From NCBI RefSeq assembly GCF_024347295.1, contig NZ_AP025458.1, forward strand, positions 2,480,001 to 2,544,000: 64,000 nt of DNA. Direction: 5' to 3'. The notes beneath the pieces are model-generated. The model was not told where the DNA came from and did not search any database. It saw only the letters and a list, made by a program, of their open reading frames with translations. The number at the start of each line of letters is the position of its first letter. Position 1 is the stretch's first letter. The position numbers were made by a program, and so were the translations under genes. Below, one piece after another: positions 45,786 to 56,090 of this stretch. The DNA is from Vibrio artabrorum. Lineage in GTDB: Bacteria > Pseudomonadota > Gammaproteobacteria > Enterobacterales > Vibrionaceae.

Positions 45786-48264
45786 CCATCACCTGTGCGG
45801 CAAGCACCTCAGTCAACTGCGGCTTGTAGATAGCAAGATAGCACTCACCATTGGTCCATATATCATCGTTTTGATCGGCTAAAGTATAACGATACTCGTC
45901 TGACGCGTACCCATCGGGTTCATACTGGTTGCCGAACAGCCTTTGGTACTCAACTTTTTCTCGACGCACAAATTGCAAGGCTTGCAGTTCTTTTCGATCA
46001 CTACCGAGCTTTTGATTATCCCCTAGCACGAGACGGATCTTGCTCCAGTTATCATGAAAATACTCTTGAAGCAAAGGAACGATTTTACCGATAAAAGCCT
46101 TGGCGAGGTTTGATAGCGCCTCATCATGATTCCCAGCTTTGGCAGCATTATAGGTTGGAAAGAAGAAGGCATGTCCTAGCGTATGTTCCCTGTCGTATAA
46201 GGCTTCGATACGGTCATTAAGCGACTTCAATAACTCACCGAGATCAATATACTGATTATTACCAATATCGATTAAACCATCGGACTCAAACAAGCGGATA
46301 TCTGGCATCATTTCGATGAACTCGAAACGTCTGCGTAACGCTGTATCCATCAAGGCGATAGAGCGGTCAGCTGTATTCATTGTGCCGATGATATCGACAT
46401 TCGAAGGCACGCTAAATGGTCTACCGCTATAGGCAAGATTGACAGACATAGGGTGAGCACCATCTTTGCGTTTGTCGGTCTCCACTAGTGAGATCAGCTC
46501 GCCGAAAATCTTCGAGATGTTGCCACGGTTAATTTCATCAATAAACATGGCGTATTGAGAGTCTGGATCTTGCTCTGCTCTACGGCATAGCTTTAGAAAC
46601 TCTCCGGGCTCAACAGAATAATGTACGTTTCCCTCACCATCCGTGGAGGCTCTAAGCCCTTCAATGAACTCTTCGTAACCGTAGGACTGATGAAACGTGG
46701 TGGAGGAAAAGCGTTTCACAACCGTTCCGGGTGGTGGCCCTTGCTCTAACTCTTTATGTAGAACCTGTAGTTCATCCACCAGCTCCAATTTGTCATCGAG
46801 AAGGTGCCAAACTGAATCACTGGTTTTATCAAACACCGCAGGTTCACCACGGCCTTTGTAATTAACGGTTGTCGAATTCGATACAGTGAACTTCTGTAAG
46901 TAACTCCATGCAGTCTGGCTTAAATTCCCATCTCGATTATTCACCTTTGCTTTAGTCTGGAAGTATTTACTGGCAACGATATCAGATACTTTCGCCTTTT
47001 TGCCTAAACTAAGAAGTGACAGCACTAACACTTGCATCCAATTCAGTGGAGCAATTTTTTCTTGTAGCCAAAGATATGCATCAACACCTTCTGTCTGACC
47101 TTTATACTTGGCTTGAAGTTGCTGTAGTTTGTAAGTTTTACCCGTACCCGGAGGCCCAAAAAGAATCACATTCTGAGAGCTTGAGGTTATCTCCTTTTCC
47201 ACTCTGTACTCCTCTCCATCTTCTTGTATCTGATCCATGTCTTCAGTTTTTTTGTGTCGTTTAGTTGCCCATTCGTATAAATTCCACAGATGAATATTTC
47301 TCGTATGTACATCCCAGTCATGTGGAATCAAGGTGTTCACTACCTCAACTAGCTTTTGATTATCAATGATCCAGTTACCTGTTGGTTTAATAGATAATTG
47401 AAACTGTTTTTTAAGACAGTCGATAACGGTGCTTAAATAATCTCTGCCAGCGATACTGGTATACTGCTCTGGAGATGCAGCACCAAATAACCTATGAATG
47501 ACAGTCCACAGTACACGATCAAACTCACCGTCCGTACGCCAATTTTTTAGAGTACTTTCATAAGTCTCTTTCGCGGGGGACTTAATAATTTTTTCCGTCA
47601 GCTTTTGCAAATAGCTAACGTTATTGCTTAGCTCTCGTTTGTACATAAAGCCCTGCCCAACACTCGCAATACCGTTGGATTTCTCATACCAGAGCTTATG
47701 TACATTCTCCTCTGATACCGTTTTTCCTTCTTTTATCTGCTTAGCCAACTGACAGGTATCTTGATAGTCTTTATACCAACCATTGGGGTTAAAGTGACTT
47801 TGTTTATCCCAAGATAGCAATTGCGTTAATGAATGGTTGTTCTTGCCAGAATCCCATAACTCCGCCAATATCTCTTCATATTCATTTTTAACCAGAATAC
47901 CTGATGTTTGGGGACTCCACTGTTGCTCTGGCATCGCTGAGTTAAGAAGTAACATAGGCAATAAACCCTCTTCGCAGGAGTGGCGAATGTCTTCTAGTTC
48001 AAATTGAATATAGGCTGTCTGCTTTTCTGGATTTTTCCAACCTGAATCCAAGTAACTTTCTTTTGTCACCTTACCTCTAGCGATAATTCCTCTAGGCTCA
48101 GTACCTAAGCGGATTAAGTAAACTACATCACCAATCTTGGGCTTCTTACTGTGACAAGACCAACGGACTTCATCTCCGACTTCGTAATCCAACTTACCGC
48201 TTTCGTTCCCATCGCCACCTGTAATGAAATGCTTTGGGTTCCACGTTAATAAATACTCTGACAT
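45775..48264 (-). CDS. mcrB: McrB-like GTPase with N-terminal EVE-type modified-base reader domain
   Basis: Motor and recognition subunit of a modification-dependent restriction system. About 829 residues. Residues 1-140 (YLLTWNPKHF ... GDVVYLIRLGTEPRGIIARGKV) look like an EVE/PUA-like domain that binds modified bases. The centre is helical. The AAA+ motor has Walker A GPPGTGKT (about 370-377), YEEFIEGLR, Walker B MFIDEINRGNISKIFGEL and the McrB hallmark GTMNTADRSIALMDTALRRRFEF. Starts at 48264, 48270 or 48276 are possible. It lies 51 bp after hsdS on the same strand. Confidence 0.9.
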   Translation of the reverse strand: MSEYLLTWNPKHFITGGDGNESGKLDYEVGDEVRWSCHSKKPKIGDVVYLIRLGTEPRGIIARGKVTKESYLDSGWKNPEKQTAYIQFELEDIRHSCEEGLLPMLLLNSAMPEQQWSPQTSGILVKNEYEEILAELWDSGKNNHSLTQLLSWDKQSHFNPNGWYKDYQDTCQLAKQIKEGKTVSEENVHKLWYEKSNGIASVGQGFMYKRELSNNVSYLQKLTEKIIKSPAKETYESTLKNWRTDGEFDRVLWTVIHRLFGAASPEQYTSIAGRDYLSTVIDCLKKQFQLSIKPTGNWIIDNQKLVEVVNTLIPHDWDVHTRNIHLWNLYEWATKRHKKTEDMDQIQEDGEEYRVEKEITSSSQNVILFGPPGTGKTYKLQQLQAKYKGQTEGVDAYLWLQEKIAPLNWMQVLVLSLLSLGKKAKVSDIVASKYFQTKAKVNNRDGNLSQTAWSYLQKFTVSNSTTVNYKGRGEPAVFDKTSDSVWHLLDDKLELVDELQVLHKELEQGPPPGTVVKRFSSTTFHQSYGYEEFIEGLRASTDGEGNVHYSVEPGEFLKLCRRAEQDPDSQYAMFIDEINRGNISKIFGELISLVETDKRKDGAHPMSVNLAYSGRPFSVPSNVDIIGTMNTADRSIALMDTALRRRFEFIEMMPDIRLFESDGLIDIGNNQYIDLGELLKSLNDRIEALYDREHTLGHAFFFPTYNAAKAGNHDEALSNLAKAFIGKIVPLLQEYFHDNWSKIRLVLGDNQKLGSDRKELQALQFVRREKVEYQRLFGNQYEPDGYASDEYRYTLADQNDDIWTNGECYLAIYKPQLTEVLAAQVMDEN

Positions 48265-48315
48265 TTTCATACCCACAAAAAAGCACGCTCAATGGCGTGC
48301 TTATATAATTATCAA

Positions 48316-49782
48316 TTATGCTTTCGCTGCGCGTTTTTTGGCAGCTTCCGCTTTCTTAGCTGCTTTGGCTAACGCTTCAGCTTCCTCTCGGGCCTTAGCA
48401 ATACGCTCAAGCAGTTTATCGGCGGACTCATCGTTTGGATCTTGCGGCACTAGCTCACCACGAAAGGCTTTAGCAAGAATACTTTGCGTAAGGTTATCCA
48501 CCTTTGCTTGGGCTTTTTTCACCTGCGCTTCGATTGTTTCAGCAAATGCGAAGTATTGGTCAACTAGGCGGACGATTTCTTTTTGCTCACTTAAAGACGG
48601 CAAGCCCAAGCAAATCTTAACCATGCGTTTGAGCCCCAAATCGCGATTGGCTACACCATGAGTATAGTTCTGAGACTGGGCGTAACCAATCGGTGAATTA
48701 AAGAATAAACTTAAGTACTCGGGCATTATTATTTCTTCTGATGTGACTCTAAGGACTGCAACGTGAACCCAAACATTAAACTCGTGTGTATGCTTGTTCA
48801 CGCACGAAACGCCCGTAGTCCCTCCCTTTGTTAGCAGTACATCGTTAAATTCAGGTTTACATCTAACACTTAACTCCTCGTGCAACTCTTGAGATATGTA
48901 TTTGGAAGACGAAAAATCAATACCTTTTATAGTGATATTGCGACCACTGATGAACTCAATTCCATCATCAACATACTTAGGACTGTAATGAGGTCCATCC
49001 TTAACAAACTTGGTTAGTTGATCTACGGACGTTAACAGCCAAGTTGCAGGCAAATCACCTACAAATTCACTCTCATTATCAGTAGGGAGATAAGGGGTTG
49101 GGCACTTTGCTTTCCAGCTCTCATTTTTAGGCGTTTTTCCTTTCGCCAGAAAATCTTTTCTTTTTTCAGATTCCCATCCAGACACAAACGCATCCTCGAT
49201 ATCACTAAGGGAAACCTGTTGACTATTGTCAACACGCCACTCCTCCGTCAACTTACCCGATACAGCTGAAGTCAGTACCGACTGGCGGAAGCGCTTGAGT
49301 ATATTCGGGATACTATCTAAACGCGCTTTTATGGTGTCGACCTGTGCCAATGCTTCATCGAGTTTTTCTACGATGCGTTTTTGTTCTGGCTCTGGTGGTA
49401 AAAGTATTGCCTGCTTATAAGCGTCCTCTCGATTCAGTCCCGGTATAGCGGTCGAGCGATTTAGCTTGGTCAGTGGAAGCTTTTTAAGTTGATAATACCA
49501 ATATTTAATGGAGCCACTTGGAATGTCATCCACAAAGTAAGTTGTATCTATTGGTGAAAAGGGCGTATCACTAATATGTACCTCACCGAAAGAACCTTTT
49601 CGACCGACAACCAAACCACCCGTGCTTACTAAAGGGGTTGAGTGCTTGCCAACAACTCCATTTGAACCATATACGGGGAAGCCATCTCCATCCCTAGTCT
49701 TCGCAGGTAAGGATTTTCCATACTTTAGTTCAATTACTTCGCCTAATTGGATTTTCTTCCATCCTGTTGGCAAATCATTCAT
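48316..49782 (-). CDS. hsdS: Type I restriction-modification specificity subunit HsdS
   Basis: Sets the DNA sequence recognised by the methylase and nuclease. The 488-residue protein has two target-recognition domains: the first with LPTGWKKIQLGEVIELKYGK and IPGLNREDAYKQ, the second with LPATWLLTSVDQLTKFVKDGPHYSPKY and GVANRDLGLKRM. Each is followed by a conserved coiled coil (PPEPEQKRIVEKLDEALAQVD; LPSLSEQKEIVRLVDQYFAFAE). The C-terminus is an unusual Lys/Ala-rich helix. The ATG at 49782 overlaps the hsdM stop (TGATG), a translational-coupling arrangement. Confidence 0.95.
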   Translation of the reverse strand: MNDLPTGWKKIQLGEVIELKYGKSLPAKTRDGDGFPVYGSNGVVGKHSTPLVSTGGLVVGRKGSFGEVHISDTPFSPIDTTYFVDDIPSGSIKYWYYQLKKLPLTKLNRSTAIPGLNREDAYKQAILLPPEPEQKRIVEKLDEALAQVDTIKARLDSIPNILKRFRQSVLTSAVSGKLTEEWRVDNSQQVSLSDIEDAFVSGWESEKRKDFLAKGKTPKNESWKAKCPTPYLPTDNESEFVGDLPATWLLTSVDQLTKFVKDGPHYSPKYVDDGIEFISGRNITIKGIDFSSSKYISQELHEELSVRCKPEFNDVLLTKGGTTGVSCVNKHTHEFNVWVHVAVLRVTSEEIIMPEYLSLFFNSPIGYAQSQNYTHGVANRDLGLKRMVKICLGLPSLSEQKEIVRLVDQYFAFAETIEAQVKKAQAKVDNLTQSILAKAFRGELVPQDPNDESADKLLERIAKAREEAEALAKAAKKAEAAKKRAAKA

Positions 49783-51356
49783 CACTCAATCTCCGACTTT
49801 TCTGCCAAGCCAAATGCTTCTTCAAGCAACTGCTTTTGCCCTTCAGCTTCGTCGTGTGCGCCTAGCGCTTGCATTAATTGGTAGATCTCAGACATCGCTT
49901 CAGTGAGCTCCGCCATCGCTTCACCAGCTAATACTTCTGGTTCTGGTAAGTTTTCAGCGCTGGTAGCTTCTAGGTCTTTAAGCCATGAAATATTTAGGCT
50001 ATCGCTTTTAGTGTCGCGAATGTATTCACGATTAAACTTCTTCCAACGAGCGTTTTCCGATGTATTTTCAGCGTCACTCTCAACTTCACCAAGCTGTTGC
50101 CACACACCTTCGTTACGCGGTGATTGACCGTTAGCATCACTACCATAAGCTTCAATAAAAGATGCGAAGTGTTTTTCAGTCAATGGACGTCGTTTACCAA
50201 AAGTATTCATATTGGTACGCATGTCGTACACCCATGTACTGGTCGTGCAGTTTTCTTCTTGGTCTTTGTTTTCTGGCGTGCCTTTTTGGAAGAACAGTAC
50301 GTTGGTCTTCACCCCTTGGGCGTAAAAAATCCCTGTAGGTAAACGCAGGATGGTGTGAAGGTTACACTTGTTCATTAGGTCCGCTCGAACCTTTTGCCCC
50401 ACACCTGCCTCAAACAAGACGTTATCTGGAAGTACGACAGCGGCACGACCACCCGGCTTTAAATGACGATAAATGTGCTGCAAAAACGCCAGTTGCTTAT
50501 TACTGGTTTCATAGGTCAAATCATCACGAGTTGGACCACCGCCACCTTTAGATGTGCCAAACGGCGGGTTAGAAAGAATCAGGTTCACTTTCGGTAGTTG
50601 TGCCCCTTCGCCACTTAGGGTATTACCTTGATGAATAGCACCTTCGCCCTCACCTTCAATACCGTGCAATAGACAGTTCATCAAAGCTAAGCGGCGCGTA
50701 GAAGGAACTAGCTCCATGCCGTTATAAGCTTTGCGCTTTTGAAAATCTTGCTCTTTTTCACCTAAGTCATAAAGATCATCAGTTTTATCTTTAATAAACT
50801 CATGAGCAGCAATTAAGAAGCCAGCCGTACCTGCTGCGGGATCTTGAATAGTTTCGCCTGCTTGTGGGTTCATCAACTTAACGATAGCGTCGATCAATGG
50901 ACGCGGGGTGAAGTATTGACCTGCACCCGATTTGGTTTCATTAGCATTCTTCTCTAACAAGCCTTCATACAAGTCACCTAGACCATCTTCACGTGCTGAG
51001 AACCAATCAAGTTCATCAATACGCTTCACTAATTGACTAAGGTGCTTAGGCTCTTTAAGGCTTGTTTGTGCACCTGCATAAATTGCAGCAAGCAATGGAT
51101 CATGGTGTTTACCCAGATCAAGCAGCATTTGACGGTAGTTATCATACTGTTTAATACCGGTCTGAGTTGCGATATCCGACCAACGACACCCTTCAGGCAA
51201 TACATGTTGAGTAATTCCGGCTTCCGCTTGTTCGGTTTCCATTTTTATGAACAACAACAACACTAATTCAGTGACGTAGTCCGTGTAAGTAATACCGTCA
51301 TCACGTAGTACGTCACACAGTTTCCAAAGTTTTTGTACGATTTCATTGTTGTTCAT
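49782..51356 (-). CDS. hsdM: Type I restriction-modification DNA methyltransferase HsdM
   Basis: N6-adenine methyltransferase. From ATG 51356 (MNNNEIVQKLWKLCDVLRDDG) 524 residues. HsdM N-terminal helical domain, GQYFTPRPLIDAIVKLMNP, SAM motif I DPAAGTAGFLIAAHEF, catalytic motif IV NPPFGTS. AGGAAAAAGC precedes the ATG; the GTG eight codons earlier spans it. Upstream hsdR is 180 bp away, so hsdMS can have its own promoter. Confidence 0.96.
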   Translation of the reverse strand: MNNNEIVQKLWKLCDVLRDDGITYTDYVTELVLLLFIKMETEQAEAGITQHVLPEGCRWSDIATQTGIKQYDNYRQMLLDLGKHHDPLLAAIYAGAQTSLKEPKHLSQLVKRIDELDWFSAREDGLGDLYEGLLEKNANETKSGAGQYFTPRPLIDAIVKLMNPQAGETIQDPAAGTAGFLIAAHEFIKDKTDDLYDLGEKEQDFQKRKAYNGMELVPSTRRLALMNCLLHGIEGEGEGAIHQGNTLSGEGAQLPKVNLILSNPPFGTSKGGGGPTRDDLTYETSNKQLAFLQHIYRHLKPGGRAAVVLPDNVLFEAGVGQKVRADLMNKCNLHTILRLPTGIFYAQGVKTNVLFFQKGTPENKDQEENCTTSTWVYDMRTNMNTFGKRRPLTEKHFASFIEAYGSDANGQSPRNEGVWQQLGEVESDAENTSENARWKKFNREYIRDTKSDSLNISWLKDLEATSAENLPEPEVLAGEAMAELTEAMSEIYQLMQALGAHDEAEGQKQLLEEAFGLAEKSEIE

Positions 51357-51426
51357 TTTGCTTTTTCCTAGCGGGTGCACAGCTTGTTTTATGTAAACGA
51401 GCTGGCAAAATACAAATAAAAATAAT

Positions 51427-51451
51427 TAGGCTGAGTGTATCACTCAGCCTT
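51427..51451 (-). terminator. Hairpin between hsdR and hsdM
   Basis: AGGCTGAGTG / CACTCAGCCT, a ten-pair stem with a short loop, followed on the minus strand by AATTATTTTTATTT. It is a weak terminator or attenuator after hsdR, which would separate expression of the nuclease from the methylase. Confidence 0.65.
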
Positions 51452-51536
51452 TAAATTAGCTTTGGCCTTATGGTCGTTCATGTACTGATTGACGACAATA
51501 CCACCAGCACCGTCCTAGAGCGGAATGCAGTTTTTG

Positions 51537-54500
51537 TTAACCTTGTTGCTGCCAAATGTGCTCATTTAGTGCAGCTAAAACTTGCTCTAGCTGCCCATTC
51601 AAACGCTTATCTAACCCCATAGAGCCACCATCTTGAGCAAAACTTCGATTAATATCATCCGTTTGTAAGACAATTTCTTTCTTAAGTTGCTTGGCAATGC
51701 GATCCAGCCATTTAAGCTGAGGCTTAGTCCATGAATGCATGGCATAGATACTATCCATTGCCATATCTATACGTCGCTCATAAGGCATTAACGCTTCACC
51801 TAGCGCTGCCCTGCGTATGTGACCCACTATCGACGCAGCAATATCGCGATTCGTTGTCTTCTTCCATGCGCTTTGTAAATCGGCTTCTTTAAAATCTTGG
51901 TTATCCAGTAAGATACGAATCTCTTTTAACTGAGCACGAGTCAGCTCTTTGGGCTTACTCACAACGGCATTAAGAGCGGCATTACTGTTAAGATTATCTT
52001 TAATGAAGCGCTCAAAGGCGGTGAGATAATCCTCTGGTTTACTGTAAGCAGAAAAGTTCTGCTCTCGAATGATAAACTCATCCTCATGATCAGAAATAAT
52101 GTATTTCTCACCACCATTTAGCATCCCTCGCACACTCTCAACTCGCTTAGCTAAACTACTGTGCTGCTTTAGCATTTGTGCTGCTTGCTTAGGTCCAGCT
52201 TGGTGCAGTTGCTGGTGGATTTTATCAGCAGGACATCCCCACTCTTGTTCAATACTCTCCAGCTCTTGTTTCAGAATTGGGTCTTTTTCTGCTCGCGTCT
52301 GCGCCTTGCGCATAACACGCATGACCTTTTGGCTTAGTTCATCAAGAGCATCTTCTGCAAAGCTGCGTCCTTCTTCACTGCCAGCTAAATCAAGATTACG
52401 CTCGTCAGACACTTCATCAATCAATTGCTCAATTGTAATATTCGGCCTTTTAACCACGGGCTTCATGGTGTTCACTTGCTCTAACGAGGCATACAGGTCA
52501 ACCGGGTCAAAAATTCTAAATACGGTTTTACCAATTTCGTCACAACGACGCGTAGCTCGACCTAACATTTGTTCGTACAAAATGCGCGACTTAACTCTGC
52601 GCATAAAGACAAGATTACAAATCTTAGGTACATCAATGCCTGTAGTCAGTAGATCGACCGTAATTGCTACATTGGGGAAAGTTTCGTTTTTAAACTTACG
52701 GATGGCTTGCTTCACTTTATCCGTGCTACCCGTGATTTTTTGCACGGCATGAGCAGGAATATCATCACCATGGATCTTCTGGAGGGTTTCTACCAGTAAG
52801 CGTTCTACTCTATCTGCGTGTTGATCGGTAACACAGAAGATCATGGTTTTCTCTTGGCTGGTTGGATCGATATCTTCAGCTAGAGCTTCACACACCGTAC
52901 GATCAAAATTCTCGTTAATCACAGTGCGGTTGAAATTCTCAACATGAAAATCAAGCTCGTCCTCAAGCTCTACACTATTCACTTCTCCCGATAAGGTATC
53001 AACAACGTCGACTTGCTCACCTTGATTGAATTTTATACCCGCTTGGTTAAGCCTAGTTTTATAGGTGATTGGAGTTTCATGGTCGATAAGATAATCTTCA
53101 GCCACCGCCTCACGATACGAATAAGTGTAAACTGGGGGGCCAAAAATCTCTGCGGTATGCGCGGCTGGTGTGGCAGTTAAACCGATTTTTACGGCATCAA
53201 AGTAATCAAGCACACGACGGTAACTAGAACGATAAAGGTTAGGGTCTCGCGCTACTAACTCAGCTTCACCCAACTCTTGATCCAATGTATAACCACGGTG
53301 AGCTTCATCAACGATAATACAGTCGTATTGGTCAACGGGTAGGATCACCGCATTATCATTGTCGCTGTCTTTATCTTCAAACAAACGCTTCACCATGGCC
53401 TGCACGGTAGCAACATGTACGCGAGTCTCAGCCTCTGGCAACTTATCTGACATTTCTTTTATGTCATAGATATTGGACAAACGACGTTTTTGCTCTAAAG
53501 GTGTTTCATCGAAAGCTTCAGTCGCTTGATCACCTAGAGCAGAGCGGTCGACGAGAAATAAAATACGTTTAAATCTTTCCGTTTTCAGGAAGCGGTAAAG
53601 CAGGCCAATGATGGTACGAGTTTTACCTGTACCTGTAGCCATGGCTAATAAACTTTCACGTTTATTTTGAGCTAGTGCTTCTTCTACCGCGATAACAGCC
53701 TTTTTCTGATATGGTCTCAGACCAAGGTACTCAAACGGCTCAACAATCATCTCTTGCTGTGCTTTATGGTGATCTCGATGCAGTAAGTCCAGTAGCCCTG
53801 CGGGGCTCATAAAGCTCTGACAGGCACGTTTTGCATTAGATGCTAAACGACAATCACGGAACCATGTTCCGCTTTGCTCTTGCATTTGACGTAAGAAAGG
53901 CTTGCCATTACAAGCAAAGACAAAAGGTAGTTTATAGTTAGCTTCACCTTCACATCCTTGCCACGATTCGCTGCGTCCAGCCTCTATCCAAGCTGGCTTA
54001 ATCTCGTCTTCAAGGTTAACGATACTTTGAGGATCAAACTCTCTGCTATAACGCTCTGCTTGAGCAATTGCGCCAGAAACGTTAAGGCGCTTTCTTTTCG
54101 CTTCAACGGCTGCAATAGGGATTAAGCCAACAAACAAGACATAATCAGCACGATGCTTCTGCCCCTGCATTTCCCACTCTGCAATTGCCATATTACGTCC
54201 TTTCTCAGGACGAACACCTTTACGGTAATCAAGAACAACTGAGTCAGCTTCCCACCCGGCATCTCGTAACTGCTGATCGATAATGAATCGAGTTTGGTCT
54301 TCCGTTAAGTCAAAGCGGCTATTTTTAAGTATCTCGACACGCTGCTTGAGCGTTTTAGCTTCTTCAGCTTCATCGAGGTTGGTCGGTTGTTCTTGGCTGC
54401 GCTCACGTAATTGGGTTTCTAATTCACGAATGCGAGCTTTGGCTTTCTCTACACTCATTGAATCATTGGCTTCTAATACGGATAGCTGCTGCTTGAATCC

Positions 54501-55040
54501 AACCAGAGATTTGAATTGACGGTGTGGTAGAGCAAGCTCAACTGATTGCTGCGCTTCCAACTGCTTAATTACTTCTTTTAGCCGCGCAATCTCTTTCTTG
54601 GATTGCTCGACCAATTCTGCTGTTTGCTCTTCAACTGGCGGAACATACTTTGGTGGTTGAAAATTAGCTTCACCTGTCTTAACTCGATAGTAAATCGTCG
54701 CAGCTTTATGAGAGATTTCTAAAGCGTGGCCTGCTGCAACCGGATTATTGTAATAACCATGCGCAGCTTTGTTGCCATGCTTTCTCAGTGCATGAAATAT
54801 TGTTAATCGTTCATCATCTAAGAGTCCCCGATTTCCCAACTCTTTTAGCTGGTCAAAGGTTGATAAATTCGGAGCGAGCTTAACTAGCTCTGCGATAAAG
54901 CCAACGATCTCTTCGGAGAGTAAACGAACCTTAAACAAGGTAGTGTGAGGATCTTGGTGCAAATTGCGCTCAGCAGAAAGCGCAATCGCATACAAGGTGT
55001 CATTAACCCCTTGTAAAAAATCAAAGTTTGACGAAGCCAT
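51537..55040 (-). CDS. hsdR: Type I restriction endonuclease subunit HsdR (EcoEI-like)
   Basis: Translocating nuclease of 1167 residues. The N-terminal 140 residues resemble DUF4145 (TTLFKVRLLSEEIVGFIAEL, LRKHGNKAAHGYY), followed by a coiled coil. The nuclease domain has DYVLFVGLIPIAAVEAKRKR, the D-ExK core. The SF2 motor has Walker A ATGTGKTRT, DEAH in IVDEAHRG, TATPAAHT, and TTGIDVPKICNLVFMR. An EcoEI-type C-terminal domain follows. With hsdM and hsdS at 49782-51356 the system looks complete and intact. Confidence 0.95.
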   Translation of the reverse strand: MASSNFDFLQGVNDTLYAIALSAERNLHQDPHTTLFKVRLLSEEIVGFIAELVKLAPNLSTFDQLKELGNRGLLDDERLTIFHALRKHGNKAAHGYYNNPVAAGHALEISHKAATIYYRVKTGEANFQPPKYVPPVEEQTAELVEQSKKEIARLKEVIKQLEAQQSVELALPHRQFKSLVGFKQQLSVLEANDSMSVEKAKARIRELETQLRERSQEQPTNLDEAEEAKTLKQRVEILKNSRFDLTEDQTRFIIDQQLRDAGWEADSVVLDYRKGVRPEKGRNMAIAEWEMQGQKHRADYVLFVGLIPIAAVEAKRKRLNVSGAIAQAERYSREFDPQSIVNLEDEIKPAWIEAGRSESWQGCEGEANYKLPFVFACNGKPFLRQMQEQSGTWFRDCRLASNAKRACQSFMSPAGLLDLLHRDHHKAQQEMIVEPFEYLGLRPYQKKAVIAVEEALAQNKRESLLAMATGTGKTRTIIGLLYRFLKTERFKRILFLVDRSALGDQATEAFDETPLEQKRRLSNIYDIKEMSDKLPEAETRVHVATVQAMVKRLFEDKDSDNDNAVILPVDQYDCIIVDEAHRGYTLDQELGEAELVARDPNLYRSSYRRVLDYFDAVKIGLTATPAAHTAEIFGPPVYTYSYREAVAEDYLIDHETPITYKTRLNQAGIKFNQGEQVDVVDTLSGEVNSVELEDELDFHVENFNRTVINENFDRTVCEALAEDIDPTSQEKTMIFCVTDQHADRVERLLVETLQKIHGDDIPAHAVQKITGSTDKVKQAIRKFKNETFPNVAITVDLLTTGIDVPKICNLVFMRRVKSRILYEQMLGRATRRCDEIGKTVFRIFDPVDLYASLEQVNTMKPVVKRPNITIEQLIDEVSDERNLDLAGSEEGRSFAEDALDELSQKVMRVMRKAQTRAEKDPILKQELESIEQEWGCPADKIHQQLHQAGPKQAAQMLKQHSSLAKRVESVRGMLNGGEKYIISDHEDEFIIREQNFSAYSKPEDYLTAFERFIKDNLNSNAALNAVVSKPKELTRAQLKEIRILLDNQDFKEADLQSAWKKTTNRDIAASIVGHIRRAALGEALMPYERRIDMAMDSIYAMHSWTKPQLKWLDRIAKQLKKEIVLQTDDINRSFAQDGGSMGLDKRLNGQLEQVLAALNEHIWQQQG

Positions 55041-55281
55041 GAGTGTCCCTGAGCCAACTGAAACCTAGATGCAGTTTACATGATTTCATACTTATCCCAT
55101 TCGTAATTTCATCATTACGTAAGAGAAAACTCACATTTCCCCTAAAAAGATAAAGTCTCCCTCAAGAGTAAAATACTCATGAACTGATTACCCGCCTAAT
55201 GTTTAGACCTACCTAAAACAAATCCAAACAGATTCAGATATATATCATTGATAGGAATCCCCAACCACAGGAGCCCTCCTT
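55041..55281. promoter_or_regulatory. Divergent region between hsdR and an accessory gene
   Basis: AT-rich gap that must carry the leftward hsdR promoter and the rightward promoter for the 55282 gene. No box is clear enough to name. Confidence 0.35.
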
Positions 55282-55974
55282 ATGTCCTATGACATTGTCT
55301 ATGAGCAACTGGCGCTGCGTGTACCAAAAGAAGACGTTGTTCAGCAAGCCTGTATATTCTTCAAAGAACGTTTAAACCATACCGACATCCGAACCCCAAA
55401 CGAACTCAAACAAGCCCTATACGAACGTTACAGACTTAGACTGCGAGCAGAAGACTTATTCATGCTCCATATACTTATTGGCTCTAGCAATCTCTTTGAC
55501 ACGGAGACAAACAAACGAGCACGTAGCTGGCAGTTCTGTGGTGTAAACACATTCAACCAACTACTCGTGAAATACGGTTGTGACTGGTCAGCAGCCGCTG
55601 AATCAGGAGATGTCAAACTCAATGGTCGCGATACCAAAGCAGAAAGTTGGATACGTGCATTACGTAACACACTGAATCTCGCTAAAGACTATGGCGTGAT
55701 GCCGTATTGCCACACTCTAGAGATATGGCTTAAAGCGCCATTGGACACCTCGAAACAAACCCAACTAGATGAGTTAAAAACGCAGCTAAGTGATTTAGAT
55801 GCAACTTGGAAAGAACGGCAACGATTTGATGACGATGGCTTTGATGTCTCAATAAAACCCAAGTCTGCTTTTGAGATGTGGCTCTTTCAGCAGCTCATCA
55901 ATGGTTACCAAGGCAAGTGCTGGATAAATGGCTCAGAGCCGCCCTATCACGCTGTAAAGAAGCACTCTATCTAA
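55282..55974 (+). CDS. Accessory protein of unknown function
   Basis: A 230-residue soluble protein I do not recognise. It begins MSYDIVYEQLALRVPKED and is rich in helices, with charged Arg/Glu/Asp clusters (YERYRLRLRAED), one GCDWSAAAESGDVK segment and no signal peptide or membrane helix. AGGAGCCCTCC precedes the ATG. A terminator follows at 56035. Codon use looks normal for the region. It opens the plus-strand half of the island, next to the restriction genes, so a defence or mobile-element housekeeping role is possible but unsupported. Confidence 0.75.
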   Translation: MSYDIVYEQLALRVPKEDVVQQACIFFKERLNHTDIRTPNELKQALYERYRLRLRAEDLFMLHILIGSSNLFDTETNKRARSWQFCGVNTFNQLLVKYGCDWSAAAESGDVKLNGRDTKAESWIRALRNTLNLAKDYGVMPYCHTLEIWLKAPLDTSKQTQLDELKTQLSDLDATWKERQRFDDDGFDVSIKPKSAFEMWLFQQLINGYQGKCWINGSEPPYHAVKKHSI

Positions 55975-56034
55975 TACTCCACCCCGTTAACAAAACCGCT
56001 TAACAACCCAAAAACACGTTTATCCACCATCTAT

Positions 56035-56065
56035 AGGCCATCTTTTAACAAGGTGGCCTTTTTTA
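56035..56065 (+). terminator. Rho-independent terminator
   Basis: AGGCCATCTT / AAGGTGGCCT, ten pairs with one G-T, loop TTAAC, then six T; 60 bp after the previous stop. Confidence 0.9.
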
Positions 56066-56090
56066 TTTTATTCGTAAAAAGGAAGCACTC

